Origin: Nitrosomonas marina | GTDB lineage: Bacteria > Pseudomonadota > Gammaproteobacteria > Burkholderiales > Nitrosomonadaceae | Direction: 5' to 3' | NCBI RefSeq assembly: GCF_900111605.1 | Contig: NZ_FOIA01000023.1 | Location: forward strand, 1-60,014 | DNA: 60,014 nt | Shown: positions 27,330 through 36,968 of the stretch, piece after piece | Numbering within the stretch: the first letter of the stretch is position 1 | Layout: each line of letters opens with the position of its first letter | Translations under genes and position numbers: made by a program | The notes under the pieces: model-generated | Databases searched by the model: none | What the model saw: the letters and a program-made list of their open reading frames with translations, nothing else | Told to the model about the DNA's origin: nothing

Positions 27330-28922
27330 ATGAACAGCTATACAATCACAACGTATGGAATACACGATATATTTAGGAATCGATCATTCAGGTTTTGCTG
27401 GATGATGATTATTGGCATCGGTTTGTTTATCGGGTATATGCAGGATGCTTACAGTAAGGCAGGATCAGTGACGTACTATGCCCTGCCTTTCAAAGCCGAG
27501 GATTTAAAACCGGGTGAACGGGTCTTTACCGGAGATCATGCCAGCGGGATACAGGGCGAGGGCGAAGATTTTAACGTAAAGCGTTATCTGGGCAACAGAA
27601 AGTGGAGTTTTGTCAAAAAGGGCGCTGACGGCAAGAAAAATTCAGATTATCTGATATATGGCAAACCGATTTATGCTATTGGGGATGGCACGATAGTCGG
27701 CTGCTGGCGTAATGCACCTGAAAACCCGGCCCCCGGAAAGCGGCATGCCCGGAAAGATAAAATTCCGGGAGGCGGTAACATGCTCTGGGTGGATCATGCT
27801 GATGGAACCAGAGCACTGTATGCTCATATGATTCCGGGCTCGATTCCCGGTAAATTATGCGCTAACAATGCAGAGCTGTTTCCCAAGCCAAAATCCGATG
27901 CCAATCCTGAGAAAAATTATGTGATGTTACCGGCCAATAAAACGGTAACGATCAAAAAAGGCCAGTTTTTGGGGAAAGCGGGTAATTCAGGAAGTTCTTC
28001 TGGCCCGCATCTGCATCTTCATATGGTACAGAACGGTAAAGCAGCAAAAATGTTTTTTGAGCGCGGTTTATACAAAAGCAGCACCGACGCTGATCTGAAC
28101 GGATGGAAAAGCTTTGCCAAAAAAGAAATCCCTGACGGAAAGATTCTAATCTGGCCACCGCGGACAGTTTTCAATGAGTACACGCGGTTTGGTTATAAAG
28201 ATGACGATTTTCAGCGGTTGTTTGATCATCTGGTCGATTCGGGTTATGAGCTGGAATGGATCGATGGATACAGTGTGAAGAACCAGGGATATCTCAATTT
28301 TAGCTGGAAACCGGCTTCAGGCAAAAAATGGAAGGCATATTTCGGTTTGAGCGGCGCAGCGTATCAAAAGCGATTTAACACCAACAAGCATTTGGCCCCC
28401 ATTTTTGTTGACAGCTACACAATAGGGGGGAATGTTCGTTACAACGTAATTATGAAAGCAGTTCAGGGAGATTATTTGGCCCGTCATGGATTGACTTATG
28501 ACCAGCACATGAAGGTTATGGAAGTGGCCAAAAAAAGAAACCTCGAACCGGTGAACGTTTCCGTTGCTTCAACCGGGAGTACGCTGAAATATACGGTGCT
28601 TTACAGAAACAGGAACTATGGTGGCTGGAACATAAAATCCCGGATCAAAGAGAGCGATTACCAAAACGTGTTTCGTGATTTCAGGAAGAAAGGTAAAACA
28701 CCCGTTTATCTCAACGCCTACAAGCACAAAGGCACTACTTATTTTTCTGCGATTTTTGCACATAACGGCGGCGGCAGTCTAAAAGCCAGACACGGCATGA
28801 GTGCATCCGTTTTGCAGAAGGAATGGAAAAGTGCCGTGGACAGCGGTTTTAATACCATGATGCTGACTGCATTTGACGGCGCTGCTTCAAAACACAGATA
28901 CGCGGGACTGTGGCGCAAGTAG
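27330..28922 (+). CDS. M23-type metallopeptidase with C-terminal tandem repeat domain
   Basis: A 530-residue envelope protein. A membrane segment or signal (residues 23-37) is followed by an M23-like domain (about 105-235) with LYAHM (H166) and GPHLHLH (H227, H229), the zinc and catalytic signatures of lysostaphin-type peptidoglycan peptidases. Residues 283-530 hold about five degenerate 45-50 residue units of the pattern F...G....I..Y...G...Y...W, resembling bacterial tandem repeat domain 1; the last ends YAGLWRK. The ATG at 27330 has GGAGGA upstream. It probably remodels peptidoglycan, with the repeats binding wall or polymer; this role is inferred. Confidence 0.8.
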   Translation: MNSYTITTYGIHDIFRNRSFRFCWMMIIGIGLFIGYMQDAYSKAGSVTYYALPFKAEDLKPGERVFTGDHASGIQGEGEDFNVKRYLGNRKWSFVKKGADGKKNSDYLIYGKPIYAIGDGTIVGCWRNAPENPAPGKRHARKDKIPGGGNMLWVDHADGTRALYAHMIPGSIPGKLCANNAELFPKPKSDANPEKNYVMLPANKTVTIKKGQFLGKAGNSGSSSGPHLHLHMVQNGKAAKMFFERGLYKSSTDADLNGWKSFAKKEIPDGKILIWPPRTVFNEYTRFGYKDDDFQRLFDHLVDSGYELEWIDGYSVKNQGYLNFSWKPASGKKWKAYFGLSGAAYQKRFNTNKHLAPIFVDSYTIGGNVRYNVIMKAVQGDYLARHGLTYDQHMKVMEVAKKRNLEPVNVSVASTGSTLKYTVLYRNRNYGGWNIKSRIKESDYQNVFRDFRKKGKTPVYLNAYKHKGTTYFSAIFAHNGGGSLKARHGMSASVLQKEWKSAVDSGFNTMMLTAFDGAASKHRYAGLWRK

Positions 28923-29323
28923 CCTGCGAATTGTGTAAATAATTGAGTCATTAACCCTGTGTCAGTCAAAACCGCTTGATAATTTATACTGACTGGCGAC
29001 TTTAACTGGTAACGTATCGGTACCGCCGGTGTCGGTACGTTACTGTTCTATATTGCGATTGAAGTCAATCCCATGTGAAAGTTTGTTTTTGCCAGGGCAA
29101 AACAGGTTGTGTCTGGTTTGAGCTGTCGATGCTAAAATATAGTGATGGCATTCAGAATCGATGCGATGTGCGTGATTACGGTAATGACTGCTTTTACTTT
29201 TTCGTGTTTATTCAATATTCCCGGAATCCGATCAAGCGTTTGAAACATGTCCTGTAGTTCGTGTGATCGATTCGTATATTCATCATGTTATTAATTTTCG
29301 ATTTTTTTGAATCAAGGTGCGCG
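28923..29323. other. Intergenic region between M23 and DUF4156-like genes
   Basis: Four hundred bases without a supportable gene. A hairpin-forming stretch lies at 29009-29043: GTAACGTA pairs with TACGTTAC, and the GC-rich inner part is itself partly palindromic. It could be a terminator without a T-run or an operator. The part right of about 29100 should include the promoter for the lipoprotein gene. Confidence 0.4.
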
Positions 29324-29665
29324 ATGAGAAATATTGCGGTTGTTGTTTGCTGCTGTCTGATGTTGTTTTCCTGTGCGTGGGTCAAGGTGAGTTCGTTGGG
29401 TGAAGGTGTTCGGCTGGTTCAATCGACACGGGCGGTCCAGTCGTGTAAAAGACTGGGAAATGTCAACGCCAGGGTGGTCAGCAAATTCGTTTTTGATCGT
29501 GACGCCGAGAAAGTTGCCGCAGAACTGGCCAATCTTGCACGCAACGAAGCTGCGCTGTTGGGTGGCGATACTATTGTGCCGATTACCGAAATTCATGACG
29601 GCAGGCGCAGGTTCGGCGTCTATCAGTGCTTCAAATCCGGTGCAGACCGAGAATCCGCTCCTTGA
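29324..29665 (+). CDS. Small lipoprotein, DUF4156/RcsF-like
   Basis: A 113-residue predicted lipoprotein: MRNIAVVVCCCLMLFSC is a signal with the lipidated Cys at residue 17. The mature part has VRLVQSTRAVQSCKRLGNV, a segment seen in DUF4156 proteins, and a second Cys near the end (GVYQCFKSG) that could form a disulfide with the one in VQSCKRL. The ATG at 29324 has AAGG upstream. The next gene, also a lipoprotein, starts about 75 bases later in the same direction. Confidence 0.7.
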   Translation: MRNIAVVVCCCLMLFSCAWVKVSSLGEGVRLVQSTRAVQSCKRLGNVNARVVSKFVFDRDAEKVAAELANLARNEAALLGGDTIVPITEIHDGRRRFGVYQCFKSGADRESAP

Positions 29666-29740
29666 ACCTGCCTTGCACGAAGTCAGGATGTGGAATAACT
29701 GTATGTTGTGACGGTACGCTGGTAGCGGTCAATACTCACT

Positions 29741-30421
29741 ATGTTACACAAAGCAATGCGCGTCTTCTTTTCCAGACTGTTTCAATCAGTGCGTTCAACC
29801 GGACCGGGTTTCAAAGCGGTTGTTGTCCTGCTGCTGTTTGCCGGGCTGGCCGGTTGCGCCGCCAGCCCGCCACGTCAGCAGCATGATTTGTGCGCTGTAT
29901 TTGAACAGCAACCTGACTGGTACGATTACGCGAGAGCTTCAGAGGACAAATGGGGCGTTCCGGCGCATATACTGATGGCTTTTGTGCGGCATGAATCCAG
30001 TTATCGTCACAATGCCAAACCGCCGTTCGAATGGTTTTTGTTTATTCCACTGGGCAGGGCCTCTTCAGCCAGTGGCTATGCGCAGGTCCAGGACCCGGCA
30101 TGGAAGGACTACAAGGATGCGACCGGCGGTTTGTTCAAAAGCCGTTCAGATATGGCGGATGCACTGGATTTTGTCGGCTGGTATAACCATAAAAGCAATC
30201 AGCAGCTTGGTATTTCCAAGTGGGACCCGAAAAACCTGTATCTGGCATATCATGAAGGGCATGGCGGCTACCGCCGTGGCACCTATCGCAACAAACAATG
30301 GCTGCTGCGGACAGCCGAACGCGTCGACCATACAGCACGCGAATATGGTGCCCAGCTGCGCCGTTGCGATGAACAGTTCCGCTGCCGGCGCTGGTACCAG
30401 TTCTGGCCGTTTTGCAGTTAA
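29741..30421 (+). CDS. Lytic-transglycosylase-like lipoprotein
   Basis: A 226-residue protein with a lipoprotein signal (LFAGLAGC, Cys39) and an SLT-like domain. The probable catalytic Glu is E85 in AFVRHESSYRHNAKPP, followed by SSASGYAQVQDPAWKDY and a Y-H-E-G-H-G-G-Y stretch typical of this transglycosylase group. It would cleave peptidoglycan glycan strands at the outer membrane. The start at 29741 or the Met five codons later are both possible. Six C-terminal residues are aromatic or Cys (QFWPFCS), which is odd but intact. Confidence 0.8.
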   Translation: MLHKAMRVFFSRLFQSVRSTGPGFKAVVVLLLFAGLAGCAASPPRQQHDLCAVFEQQPDWYDYARASEDKWGVPAHILMAFVRHESSYRHNAKPPFEWFLFIPLGRASSASGYAQVQDPAWKDYKDATGGLFKSRSDMADALDFVGWYNHKSNQQLGISKWDPKNLYLAYHEGHGGYRRGTYRNKQWLLRTAERVDHTAREYGAQLRRCDEQFRCRRWYQFWPFCS

Positions 30422-30558
30422 TGGAGTGTTCGGCTACTAATAATGCGGATAACGGTTCTGCATGCGCTGCCTGAATCGGGCAGGTGATGATTCAATTTCA
30501 GTCGTTTCTGGCATGATAATGGCAGGCACAGGCTTGCAGTACCCCAATGTGACATATC

Positions 30559-31767
30559 CTATTCCGATTCAGGAGTGCGGCCTGAAAGCGGGAAAGACGG
30601 TAAATTGAGCATTCCGCCTATTGTTGACATTTTTTCTTCCGTCTGCTGAATGCCAATATGAAAACCCGCAAAACCCGGCATCACCACCTGGTCAACCGCC
30701 ATGCCAATGATCCGGCCGTCATAGGGAGAAACAATTTGACTGCGCGCATTGGTGATCGGGTCGGTCACGACACCAAGCACGCTGTTTTTCATTACCTGCT
30801 CGCCAAGCTGGACATGACTGAATAGAATACCGCCCTGATTGACGCGAATCCATGCGGATTGATAGAAAACAGCTTCAAGCATGACCGGATCGCTATCGAC
30901 TTCAATCATATTTAGTTTGTTGAGTAATGTCAGTATGCTTTTGACGCCATATCGAATTGCGGATTCCTGAAGCGTCTGAGATTTTCCTGCTTCCAGCGTG
31001 ACCGACGGAATGCCTGCGTTAACTGCGGCATGGCGCAGCATGCCTTCTGTTCCCTCGCTATGCAGAATGACAGGTATGCCAAACAGATGTGCAAAAGCGG
31101 CAACCTCGGGAACATTCAGATTTCCCCTGATCTGCGGCATATTCGTACGATAGGCGGAACCGGTATGCAAATCGACAAGAAAATGGCAGTGCTGAATGAT
31201 CTCCTGAAAAAAAGAATGTGCGATGCGAGCAGCCGAGCTGCCATCGGGATTACCCGGAAAATAGCGATTCAGATCGCGGCGGTCAGGCAGGTAACGTGAT
31301 GTTCGGTGAAAGCCCTGCAGATTAACGATCGGGACACCGATTACCGTTCCCGATAATTGTTCCGGGTTCAGATCATGAAGGATGCGGCGAACAATTTCGA
31401 TGCCATTCAATTCATCGCCATGGATTGCTGCGGTCAGACATACTGCTGGTCCTGTATGGGCGCCGTTGACGACGAGCACGGGTGTGGGCAAGTGCAATCC
31501 GTCCAGGGATTGCTGCGGCTGCCAGGAAAGACGCATGGCGCGCGCGGGAGGAACTTCGGTTGAAAGAATGTTCAGGAGCTGTTGCGGTTGTCTTGCGATC
31601 CCGATGTCAGGAATTTCGTCATAATTATTTTCATCCGGCTGCATAACAATGACCGCGGTACCGTCCACGTCAGCCGGTTCATGATGATCGGCACCGGTGT
31701 ACGGCTGATGCGCAAAACCGTTCAATACGGTCAATAGCAATATTGATCCAGCTATTATTTTCTGCAT
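30559..31767 (-). CDS. AstE/aspartoacylase-family zinc hydrolase, exported
   Basis: A 402-residue protein with an N-terminal signal peptide (residues 1-19) followed by a succinylglutamate-desuccinylase/aspartoacylase (M14-like) domain. The zinc motif AAIHGDELNG gives H116 and E119, and LVDLHTGS gives the third ligand His. RRDLNRYFPGNPDGS is a substrate-site segment. Cytosolic relatives cut amide bonds of acyl amino acids; an exported member more likely acts on peptide or envelope amides. It is a single gene with no good ribosome site at ATG 31767. Confidence 0.83.
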   Translation of the reverse strand: MQKIIAGSILLLTVLNGFAHQPYTGADHHEPADVDGTAVIVMQPDENNYDEIPDIGIARQPQQLLNILSTEVPPARAMRLSWQPQQSLDGLHLPTPVLVVNGAHTGPAVCLTAAIHGDELNGIEIVRRILHDLNPEQLSGTVIGVPIVNLQGFHRTSRYLPDRRDLNRYFPGNPDGSSAARIAHSFFQEIIQHCHFLVDLHTGSAYRTNMPQIRGNLNVPEVAAFAHLFGIPVILHSEGTEGMLRHAAVNAGIPSVTLEAGKSQTLQESAIRYGVKSILTLLNKLNMIEVDSDPVMLEAVFYQSAWIRVNQGGILFSHVQLGEQVMKNSVLGVVTDPITNARSQIVSPYDGRIIGMAVDQVVMPGFAGFHIGIQQTEEKMSTIGGMLNLPSFPLSGRTPESE

Positions 31768-32303
31768 AACAGTACAACCCGCACAGACGTTTACACGAAG
31801 GCCCGGACGTTAACTATTGCTTATATTTATTTCAACGATAATTCCGCAGCCCTGATCCTTTTGATTGGCTTATAGCATTTTTATTTATCTTTTACAATTG
31901 GTTGACCGGTATAAATAATAATTTACTTTATCAATGTCAAAAAACATCATGAAAAGTGTTGTTTTTTTGTGAGTATTGAAAAAGAACAGACACGTATGAA
32001 CCTGTCAGCGGAGAAGGGAGAAAACCTGCTTGGTCGTTTAAAATTCAGAAGAAGGTGGATCAGGATACGAGATATCAGTTTTTGTACTGTTTTTGCTTGA
32101 GAGTGGAGGACATATCACATTGAGAATAGAATGCCCTGCTTCTGGGTGTCGACCGGGTTTGCTGCAACATTCTGGGTGAAACAGGGTGGGTAACGATAAC
32201 AGGTATGCATTGCGTTACATGGGTTTTCGATTTTAAAATGCTGCGGTATTTGAACTGGCGTCATATCGCATGTTTCGATTGCAAGTACTCGCCAGGAAGG
32301 GTT
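31768..32303. other. Long intergenic region without recognised gene
   Basis: About 535 bases, AT-rich near 31860-31960. A rightward 34-codon frame starting at 31996 lacks support. Presumably the promoter of the leftward zinc hydrolase lies at its left end. Nothing else was recognised. Confidence 0.4.
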
Positions 32304-32723
32304 TCAGGTATCCTGTGTTTCCCAGGGTGCGCCTTTCAGTTCAATCGTGTTACCCTCCGGGTCTTTCACGTAGATGGATGGACCATCTCCCTCGGCACCG
32401 TACCTTGATTCGACACGGCTTCCGTCATACCCTTTTTCACACAAGTGGCTCAAAATTGACTCACCATCGAACGATTCAATTCTCAGACAGAAATGATCCA
32501 GATTCCGGCCTTCCATACCGGGAGCAGCGCCTCCCATTTTCCCGAGCCTGCTGTCCACTGGCACCAGATCAATCAGCGAGGAACCTGCCCTTAACTGGTA
32601 CAAACCAACGTTTTCCTGGGTTTTTTCGAGTTCACAGCCGAGCACATCGATATAAAAACGCATCATCCGTTTTATATCGATTACTCTTAACACTACATGA
32701 TCGATATGCTTAATCCTGAACAT
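32304..32723 (-). CDS. VOC-family (glyoxalase/bleomycin-resistance-like) protein
   Basis: A 139-residue single-chain VOC protein. The first metal His is in KHIDHVVLRV (H9), a second lies in NLDHFCLRI, and the metal Glu is in DPEGNTIELKG. The fold binds a divalent metal and can act as isomerase, dioxygenase or thiol transferase; the reaction is not readable here. The ATG at 32723 starts this leftward gene, which sits downstream of ilvD on the same strand with a 134-base gap. Confidence 0.85.
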   Translation of the reverse strand: MFRIKHIDHVVLRVIDIKRMMRFYIDVLGCELEKTQENVGLYQLRAGSSLIDLVPVDSRLGKMGGAAPGMEGRNLDHFCLRIESFDGESILSHLCEKGYDGSRVESRYGAEGDGPSIYVKDPEGNTIELKGAPWETQDT

Positions 32724-32857
32724 TACGCTTGCCTCATGCTATTGATGAAACCTGCCTGTCTGACCAGGCACAGTGCGCAGATTGAGTTGCCTGACCGGGT
32801 AAAAGAGCGAGACGGGTGCCGTATCTGTATGACATGGCACCTTTCTGGTTGGTTTTT

Positions 32858-34531
32858 TTAATCCGTGATCGCTCCTTTGCTGGCCGTTGATACCAGTTTT
32901 GCATATTTGGCCAGAACGCCGCGGGTGTATCGTGGTTCGGGTGGATGCCAGGCCGCGCGGCGTTTTTCGAGTTCCTCGTCGGACACGTTCAGCTGCAGCA
33001 GACGTTGCTCGGCGTCGATGGTGATCGAATCGCCTTCCTGGACCAGTGCGATTGTGCCGCCGACAAAAGCTTCCGGTGCGACATGACCGACGACCATACC
33101 GTAAGTGCCGCCGGAAAAGCGACCATCTGTGATCAGACCGACGGAGTCGCCAAGCCCCTCGCCGATAAGGGCGGATGTCGGTGAAAGCATTTCGCGCATG
33201 CCGGGTCCGCCTTTAGGGCCTTCGTAACGGACCACGACAACGTCGCCAGGGTTGATTTTGCGGTCCAGAATCGCGCGCATACAGGTTTCTTCGGATTCAA
33301 ACACGCGTGCGGGGCCGGTAATCTTGGGGTTTTTAATGCCGGATATTTTTGCGACGGCCCCTTCGGAAGACAGATTACCTTTGAGGATGGCCAGATGTCC
33401 CTGTGCGTACAATGGATTGCTCCACGGGCGGATGACCTGCTGATCGGCGCGGGGCGTTTCGGGTATGTCCTTCAGTACTTCTGCAATTGTCTGACCAGTA
33501 ATAGTGATGCAGTCGCCATGCAGCAAACCGTTCGTCAGCAGCATCTTCATCACCTGTGGAATGCCCCCCGCTTCATGCAGTTCTGCCGTGACGTAGCGAC
33601 CGGATGGTTTCAGGTCGCAGATGACCGGAACACGTGCGCGGATTGTCTCGAAATCGTCAATGGTCAGATCGACTTCAGCAGCATGAGCGATTGCCAGCAG
33701 ATGCAGAACGGCATTGGTCGATCCGCCGACAGCCATGATCACGGTTATCGCATTTTCAATTGATTTGCGGGTAATAACGTCGCGCGGCAGGATCTGTTTT
33801 TTGATTGCGTTTACCAGCGCCTCGGCTGACTGGCCCGAACTGATCAGCTTGTCCTCGTCCTCGGCCGACATCGTGGAGGAGTAGGGCAGGCTCATGCCCA
33901 TTGCTTCGAACGCGGACGACATCGAATTGGCTGTGAACATACCGCCGCAGGAACCTGCGCCGGGGCAGGCGTGCCGTTCAATCTGCAGCAATTCGTTATC
34001 GTCTATTTTTTTTGCGCTGTGCTGACCGACGGCTTCGAACACGCTGACGATGGTCAGATCCTGGTCTTTGTATTTGCCGGGCTTGATGGTACCGCCGTAA
34101 ACGAAAATAGCGGGCACATTCATGCGGGCGATGGCAATCATCGCACCGGGCATATTCTTGTCGCAGCCGCCAATGGCGATGACGCCATCCATGCTTTCGG
34201 CCTGTACGCAGGTTTCAATCGAATCGGCAATGACTTCCCTTGAAACGAGCGAGTATTTCATGCCTTCTGTGCCCATGGAAATGCCGTCCGATACGGTGAT
34301 GGTGCCGAACATCTGTGGCATTGCGCCGGCCTGGCGCAATGCCTGTTCAGCCTTTAGCGACAGATCATTCAGGCCCTTGTTGCACGGTGTGATTGTGGAG
34401 TAACCGTTCGCGACACCGACGATAGGCTTGTTGAAATCGCCATCGGTAAAACCGACTGCGCGTAACATTGCGCGGCTTGGCGCATGCTGGGTGCCTTGCG
34501 TGATGGCCTGGCTGCGTTTGTTGTCTGGCAT
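32858..34531 (-). CDS. ilvD: Dihydroxy-acid dehydratase
   Basis: A 557-residue enzyme of branched-chain amino acid synthesis, converting 2,3-dihydroxy-isovalerate (and the isoleucine analogue) to the 2-keto acid. The three iron-sulfur ligands are C50, C123 (GGCDKNMPG) and C195 ([14 protein letters not shown]), the [2Fe-2S]-type arrangement. The C-terminal GRFSGGTYG and GHVAPEA motifs are present. The start ATG at 34531 has AGGAGTC upstream. It is divergent from lgt and no other ilv genes are near. Confidence 0.96.
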   Translation of the reverse strand: MPDNKRSQAITQGTQHAPSRAMLRAVGFTDGDFNKPIVGVANGYSTITPCNKGLNDLSLKAEQALRQAGAMPQMFGTITVSDGISMGTEGMKYSLVSREVIADSIETCVQAESMDGVIAIGGCDKNMPGAMIAIARMNVPAIFVYGGTIKPGKYKDQDLTIVSVFEAVGQHSAKKIDDNELLQIERHACPGAGSCGGMFTANSMSSAFEAMGMSLPYSSTMSAEDEDKLISSGQSAEALVNAIKKQILPRDVITRKSIENAITVIMAVGGSTNAVLHLLAIAHAAEVDLTIDDFETIRARVPVICDLKPSGRYVTAELHEAGGIPQVMKMLLTNGLLHGDCITITGQTIAEVLKDIPETPRADQQVIRPWSNPLYAQGHLAILKGNLSSEGAVAKISGIKNPKITGPARVFESEETCMRAILDRKINPGDVVVVRYEGPKGGPGMREMLSPTSALIGEGLGDSVGLITDGRFSGGTYGMVVGHVAPEAFVGGTIALVQEGDSITIDAEQRLLQLNVSDEELEKRRAAWHPPEPRYTRGVLAKYAKLVSTASKGAITD

Positions 34532-34658
34532 ACTGACTCCTGAAATTTTTATATTGTAATGTGTCTGTGTTCTAAAAATGTAACAGAGAAAGCATTCTAT
34601 TGTGATATGCGCCCTTGTTATAATAAGCGTATTTTACCGTAATAAAAGGCGATCACCC

Positions 34659-35501
34659 ATGCTTGTTCATCCACAGATTGATCCTGTAGCCATTTCCCTG
34701 GGGCCGGTGTCTATTCACTGGTACGGATTGATGTATCTGATCGGTTTTTTGCTGTTTTTTATGCTGGGGCGTTATCGCATCAAATATGGTCCGAAAACAG
34801 TCGTTACCAATGAACTGCTCGACGATATTCTGTTTTACGGCATGCTGGGCGTGATTATCGGCGGACGGCTGGGCCATGTTTTGTTTTATCAGTTCGGTTA
34901 CTATCTGGAAAATCCGTTGAGTATTTTCGCCATTTGGGAAGGGGGCATGTCATTTCACGGCGGCTTTCTCGGAGTCATTGTGGCGATGGTCATTCTGGCC
35001 CGCAAGCATGGTGTTCACTGGTTGAACATTACCGATTTCGGCGTGCCGCTGGTACCGCTGGGGCTGGGAGCGGGGCGTATCGGTAATTTTATCAATGGCG
35101 AACTCTGGGGACGCCCGACCGATGTGTCCTGGGGAATGGTTTTTCCGTATGTCGACGATTTGCCGCGCCATCCGTCACAGCTGTACCAGTTTTTTCTGGA
35201 AGGTATTGTACTGTTTCTGCTGGTCTGGATTTATTCGTCAAAGTCGCGACCAATGGGTGCTGTGACAGGTATGTTTATGATCGGCTATGGCGTGGTGCGT
35301 TCTATTGCGGAGTTTTTCCGCGAACCGACCGAAGGCTTCATGGGGCTGCTTACATTCGGTGTCAGCATGGGGCAGTGGCTGTCGATTCCAATGATAATGG
35401 CCGGTGCTGCTCTGATCGTATGGGCGGGGCGACAGCCGCAGGCCGACAATAAACCGGTCGCAACGACAACAAGACCTCGCAGGAAAAAAACTAAAAGCTG
35501 A
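34659..35501 (+). CDS. lgt: Prolipoprotein diacylglyceryl transferase
   Basis: A 280-residue inner-membrane enzyme with about seven spans that adds diacylglycerol to the lipobox Cys of prolipoproteins. The H-G-G motif (FHGGFLG, H100), R140 in the signature [18 protein letters not shown], and RHPSQLYQ are all present. The ATG at 34659 has AAAAGG upstream. The C-terminus is basic. Its end overlaps the end of the convergent porin gene by 11 bases. It would act on the several lipoproteins encoded nearby. Confidence 0.96.
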   Translation: MLVHPQIDPVAISLGPVSIHWYGLMYLIGFLLFFMLGRYRIKYGPKTVVTNELLDDILFYGMLGVIIGGRLGHVLFYQFGYYLENPLSIFAIWEGGMSFHGGFLGVIVAMVILARKHGVHWLNITDFGVPLVPLGLGAGRIGNFINGELWGRPTDVSWGMVFPYVDDLPRHPSQLYQFFLEGIVLFLLVWIYSSKSRPMGAVTGMFMIGYGVVRSIAEFFREPTEGFMGLLTFGVSMGQWLSIPMIMAGAALIVWAGRQPQADNKPVATTTRPRRKKTKS

Positions 35502-36885
35502 CTGTAGCCTGGGTATAGAAGTAGTTGATATCGTCTCGATGGCCCGCATTGGGCGCCTGATGCATGAATTCACCGGAAAAAATGTGCGTATATCCCAGTT
35601 CAATGTCCATATTTCCCGGCAACAATTGCCATTGCATGCGTGTATCGATCTGTGAACCGACAAAACTTCCCGAGCGGCCGCTTTCGTCCCTGACACCGCT
35701 GTTTCCCCATGCATCCCGATCGGAGGCAAGCCATAATGCCCGATAATCCACTGCCGCATTGAGTCGGGCATTTGGAATAAACTGTAAACGCAGTCCGGGT
35801 GAATGCATGTTGGTGCGTGCCAGTGCACCGAAAATTCCGGTTGGCCCAAAGTCAAAGCGGCGCGAGCCGAACAAGGTATCAAAACGGCCATTGTTGCCGT
35901 CATCGGGATTTTCATCGCCGCTGGCGAAGTCATAGAGTGCTGTGATTCTGGGCGACCAGGCCATTGGCAGCGTAAAACCGATTTCAAGATGATGAAAATG
36001 CGCAAAATGGTCCATGGTCCTGTAATCGGCCGGCGATGCGCGGGACCGTCCTATTTGAAAGGCTGACTCGAATTCGTAGTCAATATTGGACGCTGCCGGC
36101 GTCTTGAAAATTCGAAAACCCGGCGTGAACAGCTGCCGGTTCTGGGTTGGACTGCCTGGTGAATTCTTTTCATGCAGGCCGAATACGAACAATTCGCCAC
36201 GCCCGTATCTGGAAAGATTGGTTGCGGCAAAAACTCCCCACAATTGCAAATCGAATCCTTCATCGTCAAATACGGTTCTGTTCTGGTGCAGCAGCGCTGG
36301 CGTGTCGGGAAGGCGAATGCCGGGGAGTGTCCAGAAACCGCGCAGATGCAGTCCGTTGTGGCCGGCACTGCCGTGCCAGTTAATATCGACGCCGGTAAAA
36401 CTGTTGATGGTATTGCGGAATCGGTTGCGAGAAACAAATCTGCGACTGCCGACATCCAGCGTCATTCTGCCGGCCTGCATGGTCAGATTTCCGCCCAGTA
36501 TATCCGGCCGAGTGTATTCCAGGTAGGCGCGCAGCAGTTCAGCGGAATTGACGATGGTCGTATTGAGCAATGCATTGCTGTCAACAGTCGTGCGTGAATC
36601 CTGAAATTCGCCGCCCACTGTAAAACCGGCCGGCAGTTGAACGCGGCCATGGACCAGAGTGCGAAACACGATGACATCTGTTTGACCAGTCTGATTGGCC
36701 CTGAATTCATCGTCCATGAATTCGTATCGACTGCGATGATTGACTTGTATTGAAAAGCCTTGTGGCAACAGATCGTTCAGTAACCATTGCGCCTGTAGGG
36801 CTCTGCTTGTGAACAGGATGCTTGCGCCGTTCAGAATCAGGAAGATGATAAGCAAGCGGGTGTCTGAGCGACGATAAGTATTCAA
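35491..36885 (-). CDS. Second alginate-export-family porin
   Basis: A 464-residue outer-membrane barrel protein. A signal peptide (residues 10-32, ending ALQA) is followed by strand-rich sequence with family segments [38 protein letters not shown] and [13 protein letters not shown], ending in Phe (TQATVSF). It is shorter than and clearly distinct from the porin at 6569-8197, though of the same family. It lies 83 bases downstream of the PilR-like gene on the same strand and may be cotranscribed. The substrate is unknown. Confidence 0.83.
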   Translation of the reverse strand: MNTYRRSDTRLLIIFLILNGASILFTSRALQAQWLLNDLLPQGFSIQVNHRSRYEFMDDEFRANQTGQTDVIVFRTLVHGRVQLPAGFTVGGEFQDSRTTVDSNALLNTTIVNSAELLRAYLEYTRPDILGGNLTMQAGRMTLDVGSRRFVSRNRFRNTINSFTGVDINWHGSAGHNGLHLRGFWTLPGIRLPDTPALLHQNRTVFDDEGFDLQLWGVFAATNLSRYGRGELFVFGLHEKNSPGSPTQNRQLFTPGFRIFKTPAASNIDYEFESAFQIGRSRASPADYRTMDHFAHFHHLEIGFTLPMAWSPRITALYDFASGDENPDDGNNGRFDTLFGSRRFDFGPTGIFGALARTNMHSPGLRLQFIPNARLNAAVDYRALWLASDRDAWGNSGVRDESGRSGSFVGSQIDTRMQWQLLPGNMDIELGYTHIFSGEFMHQAPNAGHRDDINYFYTQATVSF

Positions 36886-36968
36886 TTTAAATCCGGCAAT
36901 TTATTACAACGCAGCAGATTGTTCAACTGAAATTTCAAGAAACGCAGGGCGAACAACTGTGGCGACTA

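Noticed and set aside
32815..32841. Hairpin GGTGCC...GGCACC downstream of ilvD as terminator
   Set aside because: Stem of only 6 bp with a 15-base loop, and the T-run lies on the wrong side for ilvD; too weak to annotate.
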